DNA from: Oscillospiraceae bacterium
GTDB lineage: Bacteria > Bacillota > Clostridia > Oscillospirales > Oscillospiraceae
Length of the DNA stretch: 64,000 bases
Assembly (NCBI GenBank): GCA_024691985.1
Contig: JAILNC010000100.1
Location: 1-64,000, forward strand
Reading direction: 5' to 3'
Below are positions 9,426-18,803 of the stretch, one piece after another (position 1 is the stretch's first letter; every line of letters starts with the position of its first letter). The notes below the pieces were generated by a model, which had not been told where the DNA came from, searched no databases, and saw nothing but the letters and a program-made list of their open reading frames with translations. A program made the translations under genes and the position numbers.

Positions 9426-9565
9426 TGTCATCTTGAGCGGAGGCATTCTGACGCGCGAGAAACGTGCGACATTCCAAGCTTTGCTAGCCGGAGTCGAAAG
9501 ATCTAAAAGCTCGGAAATCCTTACGCCTGAGATCTCTCCGCTCGCTTCGCTCGGTCGAGATGACA
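9426..9565. repeat. MITE/REP-like ~140 bp intergenic element with terminal inverted repeats
   Basis: Ends TGTCATCTTGAGCGG... and ...CGGTCGAGATGACA are inverted repeats; internal GAGCGGAGAGATCT-type sequence; no coding potential. Confidence 0.6.
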
Positions 9566-9654
9566 CCGAGTGGGTACTTTGTTTATAGTCTCAGACCGCT
9601 CACAAATGTGAGCGGTCTCTTATGTTACGGCTGTTACGGCGTTCTTATGCAGGC

Positions 9655-10212
9655 TCAGGGGCTCTGTACCTCGACGAGCCACTCTTTCCGCAGCTCCCAG
9701 ACGGCGGCCTGCCGATAGGCCTCCGGACAGTCCGCGCTCTGGAAGAGACGCTTCCAGCTGTCCCGGATCTTCCGCTTCTGCAGGGGATAGAAGGCGGTCG
9801 AAAAGACCTTGTGCGTATTCTCCAGCCCGACGCTCTTAAGTTCGCGCGCGAAGGCGGCCTCGTCCGCCTCGTCCCGGCTCAGGTATTCGAGATTCAGGAT
9901 GCGCTCCCAGAGCCGCCTGTCGAAGAACAGCAGCCGGTCGGCGGGGATGCGGAAGCTCAGCAGCAGCGACTCCGGCCCCATGAAGCACCAGCAGCGGTCC
10001 GCGTACAGCCAGATCGGAGATTCCGCCCCCGCGGGGGGCGGGATGCGCAGGGCCATCTGTTGGCGGAAGAAGGCGTAGGCCTCCTGAAAGCTCCAGGCGG
10101 CGTCGCCGTACTTTTTGTCGACATAGGCGCGCTTGACAACGGAGACGCCGTCGCGCTCGATGCAGTCGAGTACCACCGGCTGCTGCGCGGTGTAGAGCAG
10201 AATCTCATCCAT
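9655..10212 (-). CDS. DUF3841-like protein, copy 2
   Basis: MDEILLYTAQQPVVLDCIERDGVSVVKRAYVDKKYGDAAWSFQEAYAFF...IPADRLLFFDRRLWERILNLEYLSRD...IRDSWKRLFQ...VWELRKEWLVEVQ. Confidence 0.75.
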   Translation of the reverse strand: MDEILLYTAQQPVVLDCIERDGVSVVKRAYVDKKYGDAAWSFQEAYAFFRQQMALRIPPPAGAESPIWLYADRCWCFMGPESLLLSFRIPADRLLFFDRRLWERILNLEYLSRDEADEAAFARELKSVGLENTHKVFSTAFYPLQKRKIRDSWKRLFQSADCPEAYRQAAVWELRKEWLVEVQSP

Positions 10213-10774
10213 AGCGCTCCACCTCCCGGATCCATTCGGGGCGGATCTCCCAGATCGTGCCGACGTTGTTGTCCATGTTATCCGAGGGGGTGAAGACCCG
10301 GTCCCAGCTTTTGACGATCTTCTGCTTGAGGAGGGGGTAAAAGTTCCCCTTCGGTCCGCTGACGAGCGCGGCTTCATTGCCGATGCCGTAGCGCCTGAGC
10401 TCCTCGTTGTGGCGGCGCTCGTCGGCGGGATCGGTGGGCACGTACATGTAGTTGACGCGGTAGCCCCACTTGTCCATGTCTGCTATGACGATGCTCTCCT
10501 TCGGGATCTGCAGCGTGAAGGAGACCGTGCCGGGCGCGGGGGGCAGCTTCTGCGCCTCGGTCAGCGACAGCCAGATCGGCAGATCGTATTCCGCGGGGAT
10601 CTCGATCAGACGTCTGGCCTGCCGGGTGTACCAGCGGTAGAGATCGAGATAGTAGTCCGCGATCTCCCCGTTCTTGGCCCGCACGTACTCCTCCCGCACA
10701 TGGTAGGAGCCGGTTTGCTCGATCTCGTCGAGCACCTCTTTGACCTGACGCGTCCAAGCCAGTACAGTATCCAT
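10205..10774 (-). CDS. DUF3841-like protein, copy 3
   Basis: MDTVLAWTRQVKEVLDEIEQTGSYHVREEYVRAKNGEIADYYLDLYRWYTRQARRL...IPKESIVIADMDKWGYRVNYMYVPTDP...IVKSWDRVFT...IWEIRPEWIREVE; overlaps copy 2 by 8 nt. Confidence 0.75.
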   Translation of the reverse strand: MDTVLAWTRQVKEVLDEIEQTGSYHVREEYVRAKNGEIADYYLDLYRWYTRQARRLIEIPAEYDLPIWLSLTEAQKLPPAPGTVSFTLQIPKESIVIADMDKWGYRVNYMYVPTDPADERRHNEELRRYGIGNEAALVSGPKGNFYPLLKQKIVKSWDRVFTPSDNMDNNVGTIWEIRPEWIREVERYG

Positions 10775-10910
10775 GCGCCTGCGCCTCCTTTCGGACTCTT
10801 TTATGACAGTGTAACAGAAATACGGCGTGTTGTACAGAAAAAAGCGTTTATAAAAAACTGCCCGCAAAAGCGGGCAGTAGGGGGGAAAAAGAGATGTAAT
10901 AACGTCTGCT

Positions 10911-12458
10911 TTATTCTTCGGGCACGGGCTCTTCTTCGGGCTTTGCCTGCACTTCTGCATGTTCGGCCTCGAGCGCCTTGAGCAAGCTCGCCATGGAGCC
11001 GAGCATGATGAAGATGAAGGGGAAGGCCGCGGCGATGGAGATCGTCTGCACCGACTTCATGCCGCCGGACAGGAGCAGCGCGTAGGACAGCGCGGCCTCG
11101 ATGCAGCCCCAGATGAACATGGTCTTGTGGGTGGGCTGCAGCCGGCCCTCCTCGGAGAGCATGCCGAGCACGAAGGTGCCGGAGTTGGCGGAGGTGATGA
11201 AGAAGGTGAACAGCAGGAAGATGGAGACCATCGACAGGATCTTGCCCAGCGGGTAATTGGCGAGGACCTTGAACAGCGTCAGCGTGATGTCGCTGCCCGC
11301 TTCCTGCGCCCAGGACAGCCCCAGGGTCTGGGCCAGATTCAGGCCCATGCCGCCGAAGACGGCGAACCACAGGATGGAGCCGATCGCCGGGACGGCCACC
11401 ACGCCGAGGATGAACTCGCGGATGGTGCGGCCGCGGGAGATGCGGGCGATGAAGATGCCGACGAAGGGAGCCCAGGCGATCCACCATGCCCAGTAGTACA
11501 CGCGCCAGCCGAGCGCCCAGCTGTTGTCGCCAAGCGTGGAGAGCATGAAGGAGTCCTCAAAGAAGTGGTTGATATAGCCGCCGATCCCGCCGACCAGACT
11601 GTTGAGCTGCAGCACCGTCGGCCCGACGATCAGCGCCAGACCCATCAGCGCCACCGCCACGTAGAGGTTGATGTCGCCGATGAGCTTGATGCCCTTGTCG
11701 ATGCCGGAGATGGCCGTCCACAGATAGATCGCGGCGATGACCACGGTCAGGATCAGCCAGGTGATCTTGTTGTTCGGTAGGCCGAAGAGATAGGCAAGGC
11801 CGCCGTTGATCTGCATGATGCCGAGACCGAGGGAGGTGCAGATGCCCGCAATGGTGGCGAAGACCGCCAGGATGTCGATGACCTTGCCGACCGTGCCCTG
11901 GGCTTTCTCCTCGCCGATCAGGGGGATGAAGAGAGAGCTGATGAGGGCGGGCTTGTTCTTGCGGAACTGGAAGAAGGCGAGGCCGAGACCGATGATGGCG
12001 TAGTTCGCCCAGGGGTGGAAGCCCCAGTGCATGAAGGAGGCGCGCATGGCAAAATCGGCGGCCGCCGCGCTGCCGGCCTCGATGCCGGCGGTGGGGGAGA
12101 GGAAGTGCGACATCGGCTCCGCCGCGCCGTAGAAGACCAGACCGACGCCCATGCCGCAGCCGAAGAGCATCGCGAACCACGAGGCGTTGGAGTGCTCGGG
12201 ACGGGAATCGTCCGGACCGAGGCGGATATTGCCGTACTTGCTGAAGGCGATGAAGACGACGAAGAAGACAAAGGCCGTCATGGCCAGCATGTACAGCCAC
12301 GCGAAATTCACGGTGACCGCATCGAAGAGCCAGCTTGCGGCCGCCGCGAGGGAATCGGAAAAGAAGATGCCCCAAACGGCGAGGATGACGCAGATGATCA
12401 GGGACGCCAGATAAACGGTGTTGAGCTTGCCGCTCTTCCCCTTTGCGGAGTTACTCAT
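10911..12458 (-). CDS. BCCT-family betaine/carnitine/choline transporter
   Basis: 516 codons; MLFGCGMGVGLVFYGAAEPMSHFLSP, MHWGFHPWANYAIIGLGLAFFQFRK, WAWWIAWAPFVGIFIARISRGRTIREFILGVV signatures of BCCT. Confidence 0.95.
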   Translation of the reverse strand: MSNSAKGKSGKLNTVYLASLIICVILAVWGIFFSDSLAAAASWLFDAVTVNFAWLYMLAMTAFVFFVVFIAFSKYGNIRLGPDDSRPEHSNASWFAMLFGCGMGVGLVFYGAAEPMSHFLSPTAGIEAGSAAAADFAMRASFMHWGFHPWANYAIIGLGLAFFQFRKNKPALISSLFIPLIGEEKAQGTVGKVIDILAVFATIAGICTSLGLGIMQINGGLAYLFGLPNNKITWLILTVVIAAIYLWTAISGIDKGIKLIGDINLYVAVALMGLALIVGPTVLQLNSLVGGIGGYINHFFEDSFMLSTLGDNSWALGWRVYYWAWWIAWAPFVGIFIARISRGRTIREFILGVVAVPAIGSILWFAVFGGMGLNLAQTLGLSWAQEAGSDITLTLFKVLANYPLGKILSMVSIFLLFTFFITSANSGTFVLGMLSEEGRLQPTHKTMFIWGCIEAALSYALLLSGGMKSVQTISIAAAFPFIFIMLGSMASLLKALEAEHAEVQAKPEEEPVPEE

Positions 12459-12689
12459 TTCTTGCACTGTTCCTTTCTGAAATACTGGCAGGGTCTGCAG
12501 ATCCCGCCGTGCAGCGTTGGTTTTGGAGCAAGCCAAAACAGGCCCCCCTTCAGAAAAGGGGCCTTTCGGAAATGGATATGAACAGCTGCGCCGCATCGAA
12601 AGAGCGTCAGACGGGACGGCCGATCCCTTCTGTGTGCCTGAAAACGCGGCGCTGGAAATGAGGGGGACGCCCTGCGGGGGTGCAGGGCG

Positions 12690-12702
12690 ATAATATAATC
12701 AC
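12690..12702. promoter_or_regulatory. Candidate shared cis element, copy 1 (BCCT upstream)
   Basis: ATAATATAATCAC, identical to copies at 13015 and 17364. Confidence 0.45.
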
Positions 12703-12994
12703 GACCATATTATTATCTGATTTGGGATGTCTGTCAAGGGAAAAACGGGCGTTTCCCCATTTTCGTTTAAGTTAACAATTTCGCATGTTCATTTTCGGAA
12801 TATCTCACAAAAGCACAGGGAAGAGTATCCGAGCGAGAGTATGAAAAATACTTAAAAAAGTGGAATTTATCTTTTGTTTACGAACTGCGCCGCCCGGAAC
12901 GGTCGGGGTAAACCAACGGCGGGCGGAGACTCCGCCGCCCTGTTAAGTTGAAACTTTGTACACTTAAGTGATAGAAATATAAAGAAAAGTTAAA

Positions 12995-13024
12995 TTGACA
13001 AAACCCGCTTCCATATAATATAAT
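12995..13024 (+). promoter_or_regulatory. Sigma-A-type promoter for the grdI/grdH-like unit
   Basis: TTGACA - 18 nt - TATAAT. Confidence 0.8.
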
Positions 13025-13142
13025 CACAATTAGCAAAGACCATGGGCCCGGCCTTTGCTGATCTGCAAAACCCCATTTTCCGGATACCCTGTGTATCCCG
13101 ACGCAAACTGAACGGCATATTTGTGAGAGGAGTAAGTACCGA

Positions 13143-14471
13143 ATGAAACTCAGCATCGGAAACTTATATGTCAGAGACGTGGTCTTCGGGGAAGCTGATT
13201 CCTTCGCGGACGGCGTTCTGACCATCAACAAGCAGGCCGCCATCGACTACCTCATGGGTGAGGATGAGCACATCACCTCGCTGGACATCGTCGTCGCCAG
13301 ACCCGGCGACGACACGCGCATCGTCCCCGTCATCGAGACGATCGAAGCCCGCTGCCGCATGGACGGCCGCGCGCTCTTCCCGGGCGTCACCGGCGAGCTC
13401 GCACCCTGCGGCGACGGTGAGCTCAAAGCCTTCAAGGGCTGCTGCGTCACGGTCGTGGGCGGCACCTGGGGCTCCTTCGGCGACGGCGTGATCGACATGG
13501 GCGGCGAGGGCGCCAAGCACACCTACTGGTCCAAGCTCATCAACATCTGCCTCGTCGGCGAGACGGATGAGGAGTTCGAGCGCTACGAGCAGCAGAAGTG
13601 CAACCATGCGCTGCGCTGGGCCGGCCACCGCTTTGCCGAGTATCTCGGCAGGATCGCGAAGGATCTCGAGCCCGAGGATACCGAGACCTACGTCTTCGAT
13701 CCCGTCCTCAAGAGGAGCGAGGAGCGCAAGGCCCTGCCCAATGTGGCCATCGTCCTGCAGCCCCAGTCCCAGATGGAGGCTCTCGGCTACAACGACCTGA
13801 TCTACGGCTGGGATATGAACAAGTATATCCCCAGCTACGTCAGCCCCACCGAGGTGCTCGACGGCATGATGATCTCCGGTTCCTTCATGCCCGCCTCCTC
13901 CAAGTGGTCCACCTACGAGTTCCAGAACTTCCCGACCATCAAGGAGCTGTTCGCCGAGGACGGCAAGACCCTGAACTTCGTGGGCGTCATCATGTCCAAC
14001 CTCAACGTCGCGCTCGACCAGAAGGAGCGCTCGGCCATCATGGTGCGCAACATCGCCCTGAACCTGGGCGTCGACTACGCCATCGTGACCGAGGAGGGCT
14101 ACGGCAACCCCGACGCCGACTATGTCCGCTGCCAGGTCATCCTGGAGGACGCGGGCATCCCCGTCGTCGGCATCTCCAACGAGTGCACCGGCCGCGACGG
14201 CAAGTCCCAGCCGCTGGTCACCCTCGATGAGAAGCTCAACGCGCTGGTCTCCTCCGGCAACGTGTCCGAGCTGACCGTGCTCCCGGCCTGCAAGACCGTC
14301 ATCGGCTGCCTCGAGGCCATGAACCGCGACGGCATGTCCGGCTCCTGGGGCTATGACGAGGTGCTCGGCAAGTCCGCCAGGGATGACGGCTCCATCATCA
14401 TGGAGGACAACAACTGGTTCTGCGGCGACCATATCTCCGGCTTCTCGGTCAAGACTATGGTCGAAATGTAA
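13143..14471 (+). CDS. grdI: Betaine reductase component B beta-like subunit (GrdI/GrdE family)
   Basis: 442 aa GrdE-family protein; lacks the GrdE Cys (SGSFMPASSKW versus SGNCVSACDKN), as expected for an unprocessed betaine-type subunit; opposite BCCT transporter. Confidence 0.8.
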   Translation: MKLSIGNLYVRDVVFGEADSFADGVLTINKQAAIDYLMGEDEHITSLDIVVARPGDDTRIVPVIETIEARCRMDGRALFPGVTGELAPCGDGELKAFKGCCVTVVGGTWGSFGDGVIDMGGEGAKHTYWSKLINICLVGETDEEFERYEQQKCNHALRWAGHRFAEYLGRIAKDLEPEDTETYVFDPVLKRSEERKALPNVAIVLQPQSQMEALGYNDLIYGWDMNKYIPSYVSPTEVLDGMMISGSFMPASSKWSTYEFQNFPTIKELFAEDGKTLNFVGVIMSNLNVALDQKERSAIMVRNIALNLGVDYAIVTEEGYGNPDADYVRCQVILEDAGIPVVGISNECTGRDGKSQPLVTLDEKLNALVSSGNVSELTVLPACKTVIGCLEAMNRDGMSGSWGYDEVLGKSARDDGSIIMEDNNWFCGDHISGFSVKTMVEM

Positions 14472-14496
14472 TTTTGCAGAAAGGAGAAAAGGACAC

Positions 14497-15816
14497 ATGA
14501 AAAATGTGATTCTGTATCTGAATCAGTTTTTCGGCGGTGTCGGCGGCGAGGATAAAGCCGATCAGGAGCCCTTCATTGTCGAAGGCGCCATCGGTCCCGG
14601 CCTGGCCTACAACGCTGCGCTGAAGGATGCAAAGATCACGCACACGGTCGTCTGCGGTGACAACTTCATGGGCTCGAATACCGACGAAGCCGTCCGCCGC
14701 ATCATGGAAATGCTCAAGGACAAGCCGATGGACTATTTCATCGCGGGTCCCGCGTTCCAGGCCGGCCGCTACACCGTCGCCTGCGGCAACATCTGCAAGG
14801 CGGTCCAGGAGCAGCTCGGCGTCCCTGTGATCACCTCCATGAACGAGGAGACCCCGGGCGTCAACATGTTCAAGAAGGACATGATCATCATGAAGGGCGG
14901 CAACAGCGCCGCCAGGATGAGAAAGGACGTCGGCGCCGTCTGCAAGTACGTCAACAAGGTCCTGGCGGGCGAGCCCGTTCTGGGCGCCGACGCGGAGGGC
15001 TACTTCCCCAGGGGCAACCGCCACGAGCTGTTTCTGGAGGACAAGCGTGAGAACACGGCGGCCTACCGCGGCGTGCAGATGCTCATCAAGAAGATGAACA
15101 AGCAGCCCTACCAGACCGAGCTTGTCATCCCCAAAAAGGATCTCGTCCCGATCGCTCCGGCGATCAAGGATCTGAGCAAGGCCACCATCGCCATGCTCAA
15201 CACCGGCGGCATCGTCCCCGTGGACAACCCCGACCGTATCCAGTCCGCGTCCGCGACCCGCTGGGGCCGCTACGACATCAGCGGCATGGACAGGCTCGAG
15301 GCCGGCGTTTTCAAGACCATCCACGCGGGCTTCGACCCCGCCGCAGCCAACGACGATCCCAACGTCATCATGCCCATCGACGCCATGCGCGCCTATGAGC
15401 GTGAGGGCAAGATCGGGCGGCTGCACCCCTTCTTCTACACCACCGTCGGCACCGGCACCACCGAGGCCGAGGCGCGCCGTATGGCGAAGGAGATCATCCC
15501 ATTCTTACAGGAGGATCATGTCGACGGCGTAATCATGCTGTCCACTTGAGGGACCTGTACGCGTTGCGGTGCAACGATGGTTAAAGAAGTTGAGAGAGCC
15601 GGGTTCCCCATTGTTCAGATGTGCAACCTGATCCCCGTGGCCATGACGGTCGGTTCCAACCGCATGGTCCCCACCATCTCCATCCCGTATCCTCTGGGCG
15701 ATCCCAATACCCCGAAGGATGCGCAGTGGAAGCTGCGTTACCACCGTGTCGGCGTCGCGCTGGATGCGCTGGCCACCGATATCACGGAGCAGACGGTGTT
15801 CAAGGTCAAGATCTGA
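14497..15816 (+). CDS. grdH: Betaine reductase component B alpha-like selenoprotein (GrdH/GrdB family) with in-frame UGA-Sec at codon 351 (15547-15549)
   Basis: ORFs 14353-15549 and 15577-15816 are one frame joined by TGA: ...VIMLST-U-GTCTRCGATMVKEVERAGFPIVQMCNLIPVA; UxxCxxC is the GrdB Sec motif. Confidence 0.95.
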
Positions 15817-15843
15817 TCTGAAAGCTCTTCCATAACGCTTCGG

Positions 15844-15883
15844 AATCCCCCGTGCCGTCGGGTCGGCGGCACGGGGGATTTTT
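15844..15883 (+). terminator. Intrinsic terminator
   Basis: AATCCCCCGTGCCG-TCGGGT-CGGCGGCACGGGGGATTTTT. Confidence 0.85.
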
Positions 15884-16010
15884 ACACTCTCTGTGAGAAC
15901 GTCTCATTTTAGGATTGACAAAGTGTAAACAAACGGCTATACTATATATCAATTAAACTAACCGCGATGATTGAAAACGCCGTGCAGGACTACGGCGGAA
16001 GGAGCGCGCC

Positions 16011-16886
16011 ATGGATAGAACCAAGGTCAGGATCTTTCTGTACGTGATCGATTCCGGCAGTCTGACAAAAGCCGCCGCCGCCTTTGGCTACACGACCTCC
16101 GGCATCAGCCACATGATGTCCACCATGGAGGAGGAGGTCGGCTTCCCGCTTCTGATCCGCAGCCGCAGCGGCGTCGCCCCGACGCCCAATGCCGAGCGCC
16201 TCATCCCCATCCTGCGCTCCCAGCTCAGCTGGGATGAGCAGCTCCAGCAGACCATCAGCGAGATCAGCGGCATGAACAGCGGCTCCATCACCGTCGCCGC
16301 CTATTCCAGCATCGCCAGCCAGTGGCTGCCGACGGTCATCAGCCGCTTCCACCGCGACTACGGCGCTATCGAGATCCACCTGCTGGAGGGGACCTGGCAG
16401 GAGGTCGCGGGCTATCTCGGCGAACACCGGGCGGATATGGGTTTTTACAGCTACCAGCCCTCGATCAAGTACCACTGGGTACCGCTGAAAAACGACCCGA
16501 TGGTGGTCTGCGTACCGCCGCAGCACCCGCTGGCGGAGCACGAGAGCGTGAGGCTTGCGGATCTGAAGGACGAGAGCATCATCCTTCCCGCCTACGGCAT
16601 GGATATGGACGTGCAGAATCTCCTGCGCGGCCACAGCTTCCGCTGCCAGTTCACGACGCTGGAAAATTCCTCCGCCTTCAGCATGGCGGAGCAGGGACTG
16701 GGCCTCGTCATCACCCATGAGCTCAATACGAGAGGGCGCATCAATCGGATGAAGATCCTGCCGCTCGACCCGCCGCAGACCATCAGTCTGGGCGTGGCCT
16801 TCCCCTCCGACACACAGCTCACGCCGGCCGCGTCGAAGCTGATCGAGTATGCGAAAATGATTATCCGCGACTCCTCCGTGTTCTGA
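16011..16886 (+). CDS. LysR family transcriptional regulator
   Basis: FLYVIDSGSLTKAAAAFGYTTSGISHMMSTMEEEVGFPLLIRSRSG HTH, then substrate-binding domain. Confidence 0.93.
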   Translation: MDRTKVRIFLYVIDSGSLTKAAAAFGYTTSGISHMMSTMEEEVGFPLLIRSRSGVAPTPNAERLIPILRSQLSWDEQLQQTISEISGMNSGSITVAAYSSIASQWLPTVISRFHRDYGAIEIHLLEGTWQEVAGYLGEHRADMGFYSYQPSIKYHWVPLKNDPMVVCVPPQHPLAEHESVRLADLKDESIILPAYGMDMDVQNLLRGHSFRCQFTTLENSSAFSMAEQGLGLVITHELNTRGRINRMKILPLDPPQTISLGVAFPSDTQLTPAASKLIEYAKMIIRDSSVF

Positions 16887-17339
16887 TTTTCCAATCCTGT
16901 TTATTATTGAAGGGATCGCAACAATTAAGAACGATCTGTAAACTATTTGTGAAGGCCGAGCTGACCGGGATCCCGGAAAGCCCGGCTTTTTCACGGCTTT
17001 TTCTGCCGATCCGGGCAATGTGCCTCAGGAATTGCCTGATGACATGGGAAAACCGACTTGACAAAAACTTAAGATTATGTTGAAATAATGTCGCTATGCA
17101 GTTGTCTGCTTTCGTACTATTATATAAGAGAAATCCAGTGTCGTATCTTTCATCGCTTTCAACCGCCGCGGTCAGCGTATCACGGCACCCGACGAAAACA
17201 CGACGTCGTCCGCCCTGCGGCGGACGTGTCGGGGCCCGGTTTCCGGCGGGGCGCTGCGGGAGTTTGACCGTGCGGGACAAGGGGTGAGGGGTACACGTTG
17301 GCGGACAGCCTTTTCTTTACGCTTTATCAAGTTTTGTTG

Positions 17340-17368
17340 TTGACAAATCAATGCGGGGGAAATATAAT
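17340..17368 (+). promoter_or_regulatory. Sigma-A-type promoter for trxB-trxA-grdA unit
   Basis: TTGACA - 17 nt - TATAAT. Confidence 0.8.
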
Positions 17369-17451
17369 ATAATCACGGTTACATAAAGCGCTCAGTGAAA
17401 TGGAAGCTGACAGCTTCAACAACAAAACGCCAACAAAAGAGGAGGAAGCAA

Positions 17452-18396
17452 ATGGACAGCAAAATCTACGACGTCATGATTCTCGGCGGCGGTCCCGCCG
17501 GTCTCGCGGCAGGTCTGTATGCGGGACGCTCCAAGCTCTCCGTGCTGATTATCGAGAAGGGCATCGACGGCGGTCAGATCGCCATCACCCACGACATCGA
17601 GAATTATCCCGGACAGCCCAAGGTCGACGGCATGAGCGGTCAGGAGCTCGTCGCTCCCATGACGGCCCAGTGCAAGAAGTTCGGCTGCGAGCGCGTCAGC
17701 GACACCATCACCGCCTGCGACTTCAGCGGCACCATCAAGAAGCTCATCGGCAGCAAGGGCGAGTACCTGGCCAAGTCCGTCATTGTCTGCACCGGCGCGA
17801 TGACCCGGTCCATCGGCTGCAAGAACGAGGCCAAGTATGTCGGCAAGGGCGTGAGCTACTGCGCCGTCTGCGACGCCAACTTCTTCGAAGATTTTGAGAT
17901 CTATGTGGTCGGCGGCAACGGGATCGCGGCGGAAGAATCCCTGTATTTGTCCAAGTATGCGAGGAAGCTCACCATGCTCCACAAGGGCAGCTCCCTTGCG
18001 GTCACCCCCGCGATGAAGCAGGAAATCGAGGAGAACCCCAAGATCAACGTGATGTGCGACGTGGTGGTCGAGGATCTGGGCGGCGACGAGCTGCTCAGCG
18101 AGATCGTCATCCGCAATGTCAAGACCGGCGAGCTCACCACGCTCACGGCGGATGAGGAGGACGGCTTCTTCGGCCTGTTCGGCTTCACCGGCAAGAAGAC
18201 CACCGGCATGTTCGACGGTATCCTGGACATGGAAGGCGGCTACATCAAGACCAACGAGAAGATGGAGACCAACGTGCCCGGCGTCTATGCCGCGGGCGAC
18301 GTCCGCGTCACGCCGCTGCGTCAGGTCGTCACGGCCTGCGCCGACGGCGCCATCGCCGCCATGCAGTGCGGGAAGTATATCAACACCATCAAGTAA
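17452..18396 (+). CDS. trxB: Thioredoxin-disulfide reductase
   Basis: ILGGGPAGLAAGLYAGRSK, YCAVCDANFF active site, GVYAAGDVR; SD AGGAGG before ATG at 17452. Confidence 0.93.
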   Translation: MDSKIYDVMILGGGPAGLAAGLYAGRSKLSVLIIEKGIDGGQIAITHDIENYPGQPKVDGMSGQELVAPMTAQCKKFGCERVSDTITACDFSGTIKKLIGSKGEYLAKSVIVCTGAMTRSIGCKNEAKYVGKGVSYCAVCDANFFEDFEIYVVGGNGIAAEESLYLSKYARKLTMLHKGSSLAVTPAMKQEIEENPKINVMCDVVVEDLGGDELLSEIVIRNVKTGELTTLTADEEDGFFGLFGFTGKKTTGMFDGILDMEGGYIKTNEKMETNVPGVYAAGDVRVTPLRQVVTACADGAIAAMQCGKYINTIK

Positions 18397-18428
18397 TCAC
18401 CTCAAAAAAACAAAAAGGAGAACCTGTC

Positions 18429-18746
18429 ATGCTGGATCTTACGAAAGAAAACTTCGCCGCGGAAGTCCTCGAGGCGGAAGGAAAGGTTTTTGTCGATTTC
18501 TACGGTGACGGCTGCGTCCCCTGCGCCGCCCTCATGCCCTTCGTCCATCAGTACGCCGAGGAGTACGGCGACAAGATGAAGTTCACGTCCCTCAACACCA
18601 CCAAGGCGCGCCGTCTGGCCATCTCCCAGAAGATCCTGGGTCTGCCCGTGATGGCGATCTACGAAAACGGCGCCATGATCGACTCCGTTGTGAAGGAGGA
18701 GGCCACCGCCGACTCCATCTTGGAGATGATCAAGCGTCACATCTGA
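18429..18746 (+). CDS. trxA: Glycine-reductase-associated thioredoxin
   Basis: VFVDFYGDGCVPCAALMPF: GCVPC active site, between trxB and grdA. Confidence 0.92.
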   Translation: MLDLTKENFAAEVLEAEGKVFVDFYGDGCVPCAALMPFVHQYAEEYGDKMKFTSLNTTKARRLAISQKILGLPVMAIYENGAMIDSVVKEEATADSILEMIKRHI

Positions 18747-18803
18747 TCCCCGGTAAAGAGCCGCCCGGCTTTTTATAAACTTCAAAGGAAGGAGGAAAGA
18801 TTC

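Noticed and set aside
15577-15816. Separate 79-aa gene
   Set aside because: C-terminal part of the GrdB/GrdH selenoprotein after UGA-Sec.
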